A stretch of 64,000 bases of DNA from Pseudomonadota bacterium. GTDB lineage: Bacteria; Pseudomonadota; Gammaproteobacteria; Burkholderiales; Usitatibacteraceae. Location: NCBI GenBank assembly GCA_029781595.1, contig JAKOWJ010000034.1:34211-98210 (forward strand). Direction: 5' to 3'. Below, in pieces: positions 52,934 to 62,672 of this stretch; the first letter of the stretch is position 1, and the number at the start of each line of letters is the position of its first letter. A program made the position numbers and the translations under genes. Below the pieces are notes generated by a model. It did no database searches. It saw only the letters and a program-made list of their open reading frames with translations, and was not told the DNA's origin.

Positions 52934-54892
52934 ATGAGAAGAACGCCCGCGCTCGCCGCGCTGCTCCTCGCCCTGGCCCTCGGCGCCCGCGCCGAAGGCG
53001 AATCCCTCACGCCGCCCGCGGCCCTCGTGCTGGACGGCATCCCGCCCATCCCCGCGCAGATCGCCGCGAAGACGGAGCCCTACACGCAGTTCCGCCCGGC
53101 GCGCGTGCTCGACTGGAATCCCGGCAAGGCCGAGCTGCTGGTGAGCCAGCGCCTGGGCAACACGGCGCAGCTGCACCGCGTGAGCGAGCCGGGCGCCCCG
53201 CCAGAGCCCCTCACCGACTACGCGGACGCCGTCGCCGGCGGGCGCTACGAGCCGCGCAACCCGTCGCGCCTGCTGTTCACGCGCGCGAGCGGCGGCGACG
53301 AGGTCTACCGCATCTACCGCTACGACACCGCGACGAAGGAGGCGGTGCCCGTGAGCCCCGAGGGCCGCCGCGCGGGCGAGCTCGAATGGAACCACAAGGG
53401 CAACCGCATCGTGTTCACCACGGTGGCCATCGACCGGCGCAGCGCCTCGCGAGAGGCGAGCACCACGGTGCACCTGGCCAATCCCGACGCGCCGGAGGGG
53501 ACGCGGGTGCTCGCGGAGCTGCCCGGCGGCGGCTGGGGTTCCTTCGCGTTCTCGCCCGACGACAGGCGCCTCGCCTTCATCGAGTACCTCTCTGCCAACG
53601 AGGCGCACGTCTGGGTGATGGACGTGGCCACCGGCAAGCGCCGCCGCCTCACCGCCGTGCGCGAGGGCAGGAAGGTCTACTACGGCCGGCCGCAGTTCTC
53701 GCCGGACGGTCGCGCGCTCTACGTGGTGAGCGACCGCGGCTCGGAATTCCGGCACGTCGCGCGCATCGAGCTCAAGGGCGGGCGCGAGAAGGCCCTGGCG
53801 GCCAACCTCAAGTTCGACGTGGAGGACATCGAGGTCTCCGCGGCCGCGCGGCGCCTGGCCTTCGTGACCAACGAGCAGGGCGCGAGCGTGCTGCGCTTCC
53901 TGGACCTCGCCTCCGGCAAGGAGCTGCCGCGGCCCGCCCTGGTGCCGGGCGTCATCTCGGGCCTTCGCTGGAACCGCGCCGGCACGCAGGTCGCCTTCAC
54001 GCACGCCTCGGCGCGCTCGCCGGGTGACGTCTTCACCTACGACCTGAAGGCCAACCGCGTCACGCGCTGGACCAACGGCAACAGCCCGGGCCTGGACGCG
54101 TCGGCCTTCCCCGAGGCGCGCATCATCCACTGGAAGAGCTTCGACGACCGGGAGATCACGGGCCTGTACTACCACCCGCCGTCCCGCTTCGAGGGCCAGC
54201 GCCCGGTGGTGATCAACGTGCACGGCGGGCCCGAGTCGCAGGCTCGCGCCGGCTTCATCGGCCGCAACAACTACCTGGTGAACGAGCTGGGCATCGCGCT
54301 CATCTACCCCAACGTGCGCGGCTCGGCAGGCTTCGGCAAGACCTTCCTCGCGCTGGACAACGGGCGCCTGCGCGAGGACTCGGTGAAGGACCTGGGCGCG
54401 CTCCTGGACTGGATCGCCCGCCAGCCGGGCCTGGACGCCAGGCGCGTGCTGGTGATGGGCGGCAGCTACGGCGGCTACATGACGCTTGCCGCCAGCGTGC
54501 ACTACGCCGACCGCATCGCCGGCTCGATCAGCGCCGTGGGCATCTCCAACTTCGTCACCTTCCTCGAGCGCACGGAGACCTACCGGCGCGACCTGCGCCG
54601 CGTGGAGTACGGCGACGAGCGCGACCCGGCCATGCGCGAGTTCCTGCAGTCCATCTCGCCGCTCACCCATGCCGACCGGATCACGAAGCCCCTCTTCGTG
54701 GTGCAGGGCCGCAACGACCCGCGCGTGCCCTGGACGGAGGCCGAGCAGATCGTGAAGTCGCTCAAGGACCGCGGCACGCCCGCGTGGTTCCTGCTGGCCA
54801 ACGACGAGGGGCACGGGTTCCGCAAGAAGTCGAACGCGGACTTCCTCTTCTGCGCGATGGTGGAGTTCATCCGGCGCACGCTCACGCCCTAG
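52934..54892 (+). CDS. Secreted S9-family prolyl-oligopeptidase-like peptidase
   Basis: Signal peptide; VLVMGGSYGGYMTLAASV, VQGRNDPRVPWTEAEQ, NDEGHGFRKKSN. Confidence 0.92.
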   Translation: MRRTPALAALLLALALGARAEGESLTPPAALVLDGIPPIPAQIAAKTEPYTQFRPARVLDWNPGKAELLVSQRLGNTAQLHRVSEPGAPPEPLTDYADAVAGGRYEPRNPSRLLFTRASGGDEVYRIYRYDTATKEAVPVSPEGRRAGELEWNHKGNRIVFTTVAIDRRSASREASTTVHLANPDAPEGTRVLAELPGGGWGSFAFSPDDRRLAFIEYLSANEAHVWVMDVATGKRRRLTAVREGRKVYYGRPQFSPDGRALYVVSDRGSEFRHVARIELKGGREKALAANLKFDVEDIEVSAAARRLAFVTNEQGASVLRFLDLASGKELPRPALVPGVISGLRWNRAGTQVAFTHASARSPGDVFTYDLKANRVTRWTNGNSPGLDASAFPEARIIHWKSFDDREITGLYYHPPSRFEGQRPVVINVHGGPESQARAGFIGRNNYLVNELGIALIYPNVRGSAGFGKTFLALDNGRLREDSVKDLGALLDWIARQPGLDARRVLVMGGSYGGYMTLAASVHYADRIAGSISAVGISNFVTFLERTETYRRDLRRVEYGDERDPAMREFLQSISPLTHADRITKPLFVVQGRNDPRVPWTEAEQIVKSLKDRGTPAWFLLANDEGHGFRKKSNADFLFCAMVEFIRRTLTP

Positions 54893-54909
54893 TGACGCGG
54901 CGCCCGCGG

Positions 54910-54938
54910 GGAAAGGGGGCCTCGCGGCCCCCTTTTCC
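54910..54938. terminator. Bidirectional intrinsic terminator between convergent S9 peptidase genes
   Basis: AAAGGGGGCC-TCGC-GGCCCCCTTT perfect stem with A-run and T-run flanks. Confidence 0.8.
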
Positions 54939-54958
54939 TTCGCGGCCTTGCCCGGCGG

Positions 54959-56923
54959 CTACTTCAGGTTCTCGCCGTAGAACTTCTCGAGGCGGCGGTA
55001 GAAGTCGAAGACGTGCTCGTCCTTGTTGTAGCCGTGCCCCTCGCCGGGATAGACCACGTACTCGACGCTCTTGCCGTTCTTCTCCAGCGCCTCGCGGAAC
55101 CGGTCGCCGTGCACCTGCGGCACCCGCCGGTCGGCGGCGCCCATGGTGAGCAGCACCGGCGCCTTCACGTTCGCGGCCTGCCGCAGCGGGGAGTACTTCT
55201 CGAACATCGCCCTGTCGGCGTCCGAGTCGCCCACCATGAGCTTGAAGTCGGTCTGGAAGAAGTCCGACAGGTACGAGATGTCCGAGTACGGAACCTCCTG
55301 GAAGAGGAAGAGGTCGGTCACGGCCACGAAGGGCGAGCCGCACTTCCAGAGGTCCGGGTCGCGCGCGACGCCCATCGCCGCCGCGTAGCCGCCGTAGCTG
55401 CCGCCGTGGATGCACATCCGCGAGCGGTCCGCGATGCCTTCCTTCACCAGGTACAACGCACCGTCGTCGATGTCGTCCTGCATCGCCTGGCCCCATTGGC
55501 GAAAGCTCGAGACGAAGTGCTTCGTGCCGTAGCCCAGCGAGCCCCGAGGCTCGGGTTCGAGCACGGCGTAGCCGCGCGAGGCGAAGAACTGCGCCTCCGG
55601 CCAGCGGCCCCACGAGATGAGCGAATAGCCCCTCACCCAGGGCCCGCCGTGCACGTTCACGATGAGCGGCAGGTTTTTGCCCGTGGAACCTCGCGGGATC
55701 GTGAGCCAGGCGGGGATCTCCATCCCGTCGCGCGCCTTGTACTTCACGAAGCGCCGCTCGGCCATGAGCGCGGGATCCAGCCACGGGCGCGTGCGCACCA
55801 GGCCCTCCAGCGAGGGCTTGGCGCGGTCCAGCAGGTGGTACATGCCCGGGTCGGTGTCAGAGTAGGCGTAGACCAGCGCGAGGTTCTCGTTGTCCGGCGC
55901 GAGCGCGAAGACGTTGATCGTGCCCTTGAGCGTGAGGTCCAGCTGGCGCTGCAGCCGGTCCATCTCCGGGTCGAACCACTTCACCGAAGGCTTCTCGGCG
56001 TCGTAGCGGATGCCCAGGAGCTTCTTCTGGGCGCGGCTGAAGACGAGGCCGCCCTCGACATCGATGAGCCCGTGTTCGAAGACCAGGTCACCCTTCTGGC
56101 GCATGGTCGTGTCGTACTTGTAGATCGCCATGCGGTCGCGCCCCTCGTTGGTCGCGACGTAGAGGGTGCGGTTGTCGTAGTCGAAGGCGACGGGATCCCA
56201 GCCCGTCTTCATCGGCGTGCCGTTGAGGATCGGGAATTCCCAGAGCATCTCCCACTTGGCGTCCTTGCCGTCGCGGTACCACACCTGCTGCATGAGGCGC
56301 GACTGCCTGTCCTTGCGCTCCGGGATGCTCACCGCCACCCGCGGCACGTGGTCGCGGTCCAGCACCCACTTCACCACCCGGCCGGGCGAGTCGAAGGTGA
56401 GCAGCTCGAAGCGCCCCGTCTCCGTGTCGAGCAGGTAGGCGTCGAGCGAGTCGCGCGTGCGCCCGGCCATGGTCACGTAGGCCTTGGGCGAGCCGTCGTG
56501 CGTGAGCGCGAGCAGGCCCAGGCCCCGCAGCGCGAACTTGGTGTACTCGCGCACGGCGCTGCCGTCCTGGTTGATGCAGTAGGACCCGCGGTAGTTCGCG
56601 CCGCCGTTCACGTCCCGGCCGTCGGCCACCGCGAAGCACAGGCGCTCGTTGTTCACCCAGAAGAAGCTCGCGACGTCCAGCCCCTCGAACGCCGTGATGA
56701 CGCTTCGCGTGCGCCTGGCCACGTCCAGGACGACGAGGTTGTCGCGCCCCTTGAGCGGGGCCAGGGCCGCCAGGCGCGAGCCGTCGGGCGACAGGGCCAT
56801 CTGGCTGAACTGCGGGCGCCTGAAGAACTCCTCGACGGGGATGTCCGCCGCCGTCTTCTGCGCGTGGGCCGGGCCGGCGAGGCAGAGGGCCGCGGCCAGC
56901 GCGGCGAGGCAATTTCGGGTCAT
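54959..56923 (-). CDS. Secreted S9-family peptidase
   Basis: Signal peptide MTRNCLAALAAALCLAGPAHAQ; IHGGSYGGYAAAMG, MGAADRRVPQVHGD, GEGHGYNKDEH. Confidence 0.92.
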   Translation of the reverse strand: MTRNCLAALAAALCLAGPAHAQKTAADIPVEEFFRRPQFSQMALSPDGSRLAALAPLKGRDNLVVLDVARRTRSVITAFEGLDVASFFWVNNERLCFAVADGRDVNGGANYRGSYCINQDGSAVREYTKFALRGLGLLALTHDGSPKAYVTMAGRTRDSLDAYLLDTETGRFELLTFDSPGRVVKWVLDRDHVPRVAVSIPERKDRQSRLMQQVWYRDGKDAKWEMLWEFPILNGTPMKTGWDPVAFDYDNRTLYVATNEGRDRMAIYKYDTTMRQKGDLVFEHGLIDVEGGLVFSRAQKKLLGIRYDAEKPSVKWFDPEMDRLQRQLDLTLKGTINVFALAPDNENLALVYAYSDTDPGMYHLLDRAKPSLEGLVRTRPWLDPALMAERRFVKYKARDGMEIPAWLTIPRGSTGKNLPLIVNVHGGPWVRGYSLISWGRWPEAQFFASRGYAVLEPEPRGSLGYGTKHFVSSFRQWGQAMQDDIDDGALYLVKEGIADRSRMCIHGGSYGGYAAAMGVARDPDLWKCGSPFVAVTDLFLFQEVPYSDISYLSDFFQTDFKLMVGDSDADRAMFEKYSPLRQAANVKAPVLLTMGAADRRVPQVHGDRFREALEKNGKSVEYVVYPGEGHGYNKDEHVFDFYRRLEKFYGENLK

Positions 56924-57017
56924 GGTGGGGTCGCCAGTGGGGTGGGGAACCGGGGCCGCCCTCGTGGGACCGCCCCGCCGTGCGCGATTATAGTGGCTGC
57001 GCGACCTCCCCATCCCC

Positions 57018-57398
57018 GTGCTGGCCGACCTCGTCCTGCTGCTGCACGCCGCATTCGTCGCCTTCGTGGTGGGCGGGCTTGCCGCGACCTGGTCCGGCGC
57101 CGCCCTGGGCTGGCGGTGGGTGCGCCACCGGGGATTTCGCCTCGCGCACCTCGCGGCGATCGGCTTCGTCGTCGCGGAGTCGCTGCTGGGCTACGCCTGC
57201 CCGCTCACGATCTGGGAGGACGCCCTGCGCGGCGCGGCGCCCGGCGGCGAAGGGTTCATCCAGCGCTGGGTGCACGCGCTGCTCTTCTGGTCCGCGCCCG
57301 CGTGGGCGTTCACCGCCGCCTACTGCGCCTTCGGCGCCCTCGTGGCCGCCACGTGGTGGGGCGTGCCGCCGGCGCCGCGCCGGGGACGGGGCGCCTAG
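57018..57398 (+). CDS. DUF2784-like membrane protein
   Basis: MLADLVLLLHAAFVAFVVGG...LLGYACPLTIWEDALR. Confidence 0.8.
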   Translation: MLADLVLLLHAAFVAFVVGGLAATWSGAALGWRWVRHRGFRLAHLAAIGFVVAESLLGYACPLTIWEDALRGAAPGGEGFIQRWVHALLFWSAPAWAFTAAYCAFGALVAATWWGVPPAPRRGRGA

Positions 57399-57958
57399 GC
57401 GCGGCCGAGCACCAGGTTCACGGCCGCCACGAGCGCGCTCATCTTGAAGGGCTTGCTCACGTAGCCGTCGGCGCCGGCCGCCAGGCCCGCCTTCACGTCC
57501 GCGGCCTCCGCCTTGCCGGTCATCATGATGACGGGCATGCGCGAGAACTTGGGGTGGGCGCGCAGGCGCGCGAGGATCTGCAGGCCGTCGGCGTCGGGCA
57601 GCACGATGTCCAGGAGCACGAGGTCCGGGAGGATGGGCCGGTTCACCTCGGCGTTGATCTGCTGGCGGTTGGCCGCGCGGCGCACCTCGAATCCGGCCAC
57701 GGAGAAGATCTCCGCCAGCAGGTTGGACAGGTCAGGGTCGTCCTCGATCACGAGCAGGGCGTGGCGCTCGCCGTTGCGCGGCGCGATCTTCGACTGCGCG
57801 CGCCGGGCGATGGCCACGTAGTAACCGGACTTGCGCAGCTCCGCGCCGCCCGAGGCCGCCTCCCGGCCCGCCGTCTCGAGCTGCTGCGGCGTGGGCTGCG
57901 GAGGCTGCACCGCCGCCGGCTTGGTGAAGTCCAGGTCGTCTTCCGCGGGTGAGGTCAT
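57395..57958 (-). CDS. Response regulator, single receiver domain with N-terminal extension
   Basis: [47 protein letters not shown]. Confidence 0.88.
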   Translation of the reverse strand: MTSPAEDDLDFTKPAAVQPPQPTPQQLETAGREAASGGAELRKSGYYVAIARRAQSKIAPRNGERHALLVIEDDPDLSNLLAEIFSVAGFEVRRAANRQQINAEVNRPILPDLVLLDIVLPDADGLQILARLRAHPKFSRMPVIMMTGKAEAADVKAGLAAGADGYVSKPFKMSALVAAVNLVLGRA

Positions 57959-58557
57959 GGCACCGCCTTCCTTCTCTCGCCGATCCGGCTCTCCTCGCCC
58001 TTGAGGAGCTTGCGGATGTTCGCCTCGTGGCGCCAGACGAGCAGCGCGCACATCGCCGTGACCGCCGCGAAGGCCGGCCCCGCGCCGTGCATCCAGTACA
58101 CGGCCGCCGGCGCGAGGAGCGAGGCCACGATCGCGCTGAGCGAGGAGTAGCGCGTCGCGACCACCACCGTGAACCAGGCCAGCAGCACGCCCGCGGCGAC
58201 GCGCCAGTCCAGCGCGAGGAGCACCCCCGCGGCCGTGGCCACGCCCTTGCCGCCGCGGAAGCGCAGCCACACGGGATACAGGTGCCCGAGGAAGGCGGCG
58301 AGCGCCGCGACCGCCACCGCCGCGTCCGACAGGCCCAGCCGCAGGGCCGCCCAGACGGCCACCCAGCCCTTGAAGCCGTCGCCCAGGAGCGTCAGCGCCG
58401 CGGCCGCCTTGCTGCCGGAGCGCAGGACGTTGGTGGCCCCCGGGTTGCCGGAGCCGAAGGAGCGCGGATCCGGCAGGCCCATGGCGCGGCTCACGATCAC
58501 CGCGAAGGGCACCGACCCGGCGAGGTAGGCAATGACGGCGGCCAGGAACGCTTCCAT
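57955..58557 (-). CDS. plsY: Glycerol-3-phosphate acyltransferase PlsY
   Basis: [53 protein letters not shown]. Confidence 0.95.
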   Translation of the reverse strand: MEAFLAAVIAYLAGSVPFAVIVSRAMGLPDPRSFGSGNPGATNVLRSGSKAAAALTLLGDGFKGWVAVWAALRLGLSDAAVAVAALAAFLGHLYPVWLRFRGGKGVATAAGVLLALDWRVAAGVLLAWFTVVVATRYSSLSAIVASLLAPAAVYWMHGAGPAFAAVTAMCALLVWRHEANIRKLLKGEESRIGERRKAVP

Positions 58558-58620
58558 GGCGATACTCTACAATACGGCCCCGTTCCCGCTCCGGCCCGAC
58601 CGCGCCCCCCACGACTGCCG

Positions 58621-58983
58621 ATGGACACGATCTTCATCCGCGAATTCCGGGTCGACGCCTGGGTCGGCATCTACGACTGGGAGAAGCTGCGCCCCCAGAC
58701 CCTGGAGCTCGAGGTGGAGATCGGCATCCCCGGCACGCGGGCGGCGGGCTCCGACGACATCCGGGACACGGTGCACTACGGGCTGGTCGTCGAGCGCTTC
58801 ACGGCCGAGCTCGCCGGACGCCGCTTCGGGCTGCTCGAGGCGCTGGCCGAGCACCTGGCGGGCATCGTCACCGGCGAATTCGGCGCGCCGTGGGTGCGCC
58901 TGTCGGTGGCCAAGCTCGGCCACATCCGCAACGTTCGCAAGGTGGGCGTGACCCTCGAGCGCCGGCGCGAGGCCGCGAAGTGA
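58621..58983 (+). CDS. folB: Dihydroneopterin aldolase
   Basis: MDTIFIREFRVDAWVGIYDWEKLRPQTLELEVEIG. Confidence 0.9.
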   Translation: MDTIFIREFRVDAWVGIYDWEKLRPQTLELEVEIGIPGTRAAGSDDIRDTVHYGLVVERFTAELAGRRFGLLEALAEHLAGIVTGEFGAPWVRLSVAKLGHIRNVRKVGVTLERRREAAK

Positions 58984-58990
58984 GGCGCCC

Positions 58991-59185
58991 GTGCTGAAGT
59001 GGGTGCTGGTGATCGTGGTGGCGGTGGTGGTGCTGTCCTTCTTCGCGCCGCAGTTCTCGCGCATGGGCCTGGGCCGCCTGCCCGGCGACATCACCGTGCG
59101 CTTCCGCGGCCGGCTCGTGTACCTGCCCATCACCACCACGGTGCTCATCTCGCTCGCCCTCACGGCGCTGGGCAGGATCCTCTAG
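58991..59185 (+). CDS. DUF2905-like small membrane protein
   Basis: LGRLPGDITVRFRGRLVYLPITTTVLISL; 64 aa. Confidence 0.85.
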   Translation: MLKWVLVIVVAVVVLSFFAPQFSRMGLGRLPGDITVRFRGRLVYLPITTTVLISLALTALGRIL

Positions 59186-59976
59186 TCCGCCCCGGCGTCG
59201 GGCTCGGTGAAGATCGAGCGGTACGAGGTGTACACCGTCGCGAGCAGCAGCGGCGCCCACAGGAACAGGCCCAGCCCCAGCGGGACGAGCGCCACGACGA
59301 GCAGCGCCAGCATCGCCAGGCCGTAGACCAGCATCGGCAGGAAATTCCGGAAGCTCGCCGCCAGGCTCTCGCGCATCGCGGGCAGCGCCGGGACGTCGTG
59401 CAGCATCGCGAGTGTCGGCGCGAACCACATCGCGGCCACGAGCGGCAGGGCGAGCGCCGCCACCACGAGCACGCCCAGCAGGAGCGCGATGAGGCTCTCG
59501 GGCACCGCGTTCATGATCGCGGCCTCGTCGCCGCGCAGCAGCGCCATCATGAACGCGCCGCCCACGAACAGCGCGAGGATGCCCACCAGCACGAGCTGGC
59601 CCGCCGTGTAGATGAGGCCGATGGCGAAGAGCGGGCCGGTATTGCGGCGGAAGCCCGCGAGCAGGTGCTCGAGCTCCAGCTCGCCGTCCGTCTCCAGCGA
59701 GCGGCACCCCAGGGCGATGCCGCCCAGCAGGATGGGCGAGACGAGGTTGTCCAGCCAGATGCCCACGAGCGGCACGAGGGTGAGCCCGACGTGCACCAGG
59801 AAGAGCACGACGAGGAAGACGATCCACATGAGCGTGGACTTGCGCACGAGCCGCCAGCCGTCGCCCACCCAGTCGATGCCGGCGCCGGCGCGCACGCGGC
59901 GGCCGGGCATCACGAGCGTCGGGGACCCCGGGTCGTTGGCGGCGGGCCCGGGGAGCAGGGGGCCGGGGGCGGACAT
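59182..59976 (-). CDS. BPSS1780-like membrane protein
   Basis: Multi-TM; GWRLVRKSTLMWIVFLVVLFLVHVGLTLVPLVGIWLDNLVSPILLGGIALGC. Confidence 0.7.
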   Translation of the reverse strand: MSAPGPLLPGPAANDPGSPTLVMPGRRVRAGAGIDWVGDGWRLVRKSTLMWIVFLVVLFLVHVGLTLVPLVGIWLDNLVSPILLGGIALGCRSLETDGELELEHLLAGFRRNTGPLFAIGLIYTAGQLVLVGILALFVGGAFMMALLRGDEAAIMNAVPESLIALLLGVLVVAALALPLVAAMWFAPTLAMLHDVPALPAMRESLAASFRNFLPMLVYGLAMLALLVVALVPLGLGLFLWAPLLLATVYTSYRSIFTEPDAGAD

Positions 59977-60016
59977 GGGCGGGAAGTCGGGCGGAAGGCG
60001 GCGGGCCCGGAAAAGG

Positions 60017-60499
60017 TTACTCCTCGCGTCCCACGTCAACAAGGACGGGCGAGAGCACGCGCACGATCTCGGCCGGCGCGATTCCCAGGAGGTAGCCGCG
60101 GCGGCCGCCGTTGATGTAGATGCGCGCGAGCCCGAGGATGCTGCGCTCGAGGTAGACGGGCATGCGCTTTCGCGTGCCGAAGGGCGAGCAGCCGCCCACC
60201 AGGTACCCCGAGTGGCGCGTGGCATCCTCCGGCCTGCAGGGGAACACGCGCTTGGCGCCGGCCACTTTCGCGAGCTCCTTGGTGGCCACCTTGCGGTCGC
60301 CGTGCATCAGCACCACGAGGGGCTCGCCCTTGTCGGTCTCCATCACGAGGGTCTTCACCACCTCGTGCTCGGGCACGCCCAGGCTCGAGGACGACACGGC
60401 CGTGCCGCCGTGCTCGACGTAGTCGTAGAAGTGCTCCGTCCAGGCCACGCCGTGCTGCGCGAGGAAGGCGGTGGCGGGCGTGCCGGCGTGCTTCGTCAT
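60017..60499 (-). CDS. ybaK: YbaK/EbsC-type aminoacyl-tRNA deacylase
   Basis: VVKTLVMETDKGEPLVVLMHGDRKVATKELAKVAGAKRV; HSGYLVGGCSPFGTRKRMPVY; GRRGYLLGI. Confidence 0.92.
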   Translation of the reverse strand: MTKHAGTPATAFLAQHGVAWTEHFYDYVEHGGTAVSSSSLGVPEHEVVKTLVMETDKGEPLVVLMHGDRKVATKELAKVAGAKRVFPCRPEDATRHSGYLVGGCSPFGTRKRMPVYLERSILGLARIYINGGRRGYLLGIAPAEIVRVLSPVLVDVGREE

Positions 60500-60542
60500 G
60501 GGAAAGGCGGGCGCGAAAGGCGCTAGCGTACCCGAGGCGCGC

Positions 60543-61298
60543 TCAGGCGAGCAGCACGCGCGCGAGGAGCACCACGCCGCTCGCGAGGAGCACGCCCCCG
60601 ACGACGCGGCGCATCTGCGCCTGCGTGAGGCCCACGTGGATGCGCGTGCCCAGCGCGAGGCCGGCCCAGGCGAAGGGCGCGGCCAGGGCGAAGCCCGCGA
60701 AGATCGACGCCTTGAGCACGAGGCCCGCGAGGGCGTAGCTCGTGGTGCGGACCGTCGCCGACACGGAGATGATGGTGGAGACGGTCGAGCGGATCTCGCC
60801 CTTCCCGCGCAGCCGGCCGGAGAGATAGGCGGCGTAGACCGGACCACCGGCGCCGAACACCGACGCCAGGGCTCCGGCGAGGATCCCCGCCGGGATGCAC
60901 CACCAGCGCGAGATCGTCCCGCCCGGCGCGGGGTCGAGGATCGCGTGCAGCCCCACCGACATCGCGAAGAGCGCCGCCCCCACGCGCAGGGGCTCGCGCG
61001 GCACGTGCACGAGCACGGTCACGCCCACGACGATGCCCACCACGACGAAGGGCAGCAGGCGCTTGAGCTCGGGCACGCTCACCTCCCGGCGGTTGGCGCC
61101 GCCCACGACCAGGGCGGCCGCCACGTCGGCCATCGCCATGAGCGGCACCAGGTAGGTGAGCGGCAGCCAGTTGGCCAGGATGGGGATGGAGATGATGGTC
61201 GAGCCGAATCCCGACATCCCGAAGACCGTGTAGGCGAAGACGATGGTGAGGGGCGCAACCACCCAGAACGCCAGGGGCAGCGCGGCGAGCTCGCTCAT
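60543..61298 (-). CDS. TSUP (TauE/SafE) family permease
   Basis: VFGMSGFGSTIISIPILANWLPL; second half LASVFGAGGPVYAAYLSGRL. Confidence 0.88.
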   Translation of the reverse strand: MSELAALPLAFWVVAPLTIVFAYTVFGMSGFGSTIISIPILANWLPLTYLVPLMAMADVAAALVVGGANRREVSVPELKRLLPFVVVGIVVGVTVLVHVPREPLRVGAALFAMSVGLHAILDPAPGGTISRWWCIPAGILAGALASVFGAGGPVYAAYLSGRLRGKGEIRSTVSTIISVSATVRTTSYALAGLVLKASIFAGFALAAPFAWAGLALGTRIHVGLTQAQMRRVVGGVLLASGVVLLARVLLA

Positions 61299-62206
61299 CC
61301 GCGCGGGTGGTGCTTCTCGTGGATGCGCTTGAGCCGCTCGCGCGCCACGTGCGTGTAGATCTGCGTCGTCGAGATGTCGGCGTGCCCCAGCAGCATCTGC
61401 ACCACGCGCAGGTCGGCGCCGTGGTTGATGAGGTGGGTGGCGAACGCGTGGCGCAGCGTGTGCGGCGAGATGGCCTGGCGGATGCCGGCCCGCGCCGCGT
61501 AGCGCTTCACCAGCCCCCAGAAGGCCTGCCGCGTCATGGCCGCGCCGCGCTGCGTGACGAAGAGCGCGTCGGACTTGCGCGCGCCGAGGATGGCGGGCCG
61601 GGCGATGGCGAGGTAGCGCTGCACCCAGGCGAGCGACTCCTCCCCCAGCGGCGCGAGGCGCTCCTTCGAGCCCTTGCCGAGCACGCGCACCACGCCCATG
61701 TCCAGGCTGAGCTGCTGCACCTTGAGCCCCACGAGCTCGGAGACGCGAAGGCCGCTCGCGTAAAGGAGCTCCAGCATCGCCTTGTCGCGAAGGCCCAGGT
61801 CGGCGTCCTTGTCCGGCGCGTCCAGGAGCGCCTCGACCTCCGCCTCGGAAAGCGACTTGGGCAGCGGGCGCGGCAGCTTCGGCGCCTCGATGTCGGCCGT
61901 CGGGTCGTCGCGGCGCAGGCCCTCCAGGACGAGGTGGCGGTAGAAGCGGCGCAGCGCCGAGACGAGCCGGCCCGTGGTGCGCGGCTTGGCCTTCTTCTGC
62001 GTCACCTGCCAGGCGAGGTGCCGGTGCAGGTGCTCCGGGCCGGCCGCGAGCAGCCCGGGGCCGTCCTCGGCCGCGAGCCAGGCCGCGAACTGCGTCACGT
62101 CGCGCCGGTAGCCCTCCAGGGAATTGCGAGCCAGGCCGTCCGCGAGCCAGAGCGCGTCGCAGAAGCGCTCCACGAGGCGGACGTCAGCCTCGGCGGGCGC
62201 CTTCAT
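61295..62206 (-). CDS. xerD: Tyrosine recombinase XerD
   Basis: GLRVSELVGL; SPHTLRHAFATHLINHGADLRVVQMLLGHADISTTQIYTHV. Confidence 0.93.
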   Translation of the reverse strand: MKAPAEADVRLVERFCDALWLADGLARNSLEGYRRDVTQFAAWLAAEDGPGLLAAGPEHLHRHLAWQVTQKKAKPRTTGRLVSALRRFYRHLVLEGLRRDDPTADIEAPKLPRPLPKSLSEAEVEALLDAPDKDADLGLRDKAMLELLYASGLRVSELVGLKVQQLSLDMGVVRVLGKGSKERLAPLGEESLAWVQRYLAIARPAILGARKSDALFVTQRGAAMTRQAFWGLVKRYAARAGIRQAISPHTLRHAFATHLINHGADLRVVQMLLGHADISTTQIYTHVARERLKRIHEKHHPRG

Positions 62207-62666
62207 GCGCGAGCAGCCAGCGCTTGATGGAGAGCTCGAAGCCCTCCTCGCGCGCGCCCATGAAGCCGCCGAGCGAGCCGCCCGCGCCCACCACGCGGTG
62301 GCAGGGGACGACGATGGGCAGGGGGTTGGCGCCGCAGGCCCCGCCGACCGCGCGCGCCGACGAGCCGATGCGCCCGGCGAGCTCGCCGTAGGTGAGCGTC
62401 CTGCCCGCGGGGATGGCGCGCATCGCCTCCCACACCGCGATCTGGTGGTGCGTGCCCGCGAGGCGAAGGGGCAGGTCGAAGGCCCAGGCCGGGTCGTCGA
62501 GGTAGGCCTGGATCTGCACGCAGGCGAGGTAGGCCACCGTGTTGCGCGGCGGGGCGAGGGCCGGCACGTCCGGCGAGAGGTAGCGGATGCCGGTGACGTG
62601 CGAGTCCGAGGCCGAGACGCCGATCGTGCCGAACGGCGCCCTCACGCAGGCCTGGAACGGGGCCAC
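62184..62666 (-). CDS. ogt: Methylated-DNA-[protein]-cysteine S-methyltransferase
   Basis: IPAGRTLTYGELAGRIG...ANPLPIVVPCHRVVGAGGSLGGF. Confidence 0.94.
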   Translation of the reverse strand: MAPFQACVRAPFGTIGVSASDSHVTGIRYLSPDVPALAPPRNTVAYLACVQIQAYLDDPAWAFDLPLRLAGTHHQIAVWEAMRAIPAGRTLTYGELAGRIGSSARAVGGACGANPLPIVVPCHRVVGAGGSLGGFMGAREEGFELSIKRWLLAHEGARRG

Positions 62667-62672
62667 GGCGGC

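Noticed and set aside
61295-62206. Tyrosine recombinase as a mobile-element marker
   Set aside because: Sequence and housekeeping context fit chromosomal XerD; no att repeats, tRNA or phage genes seen nearby.
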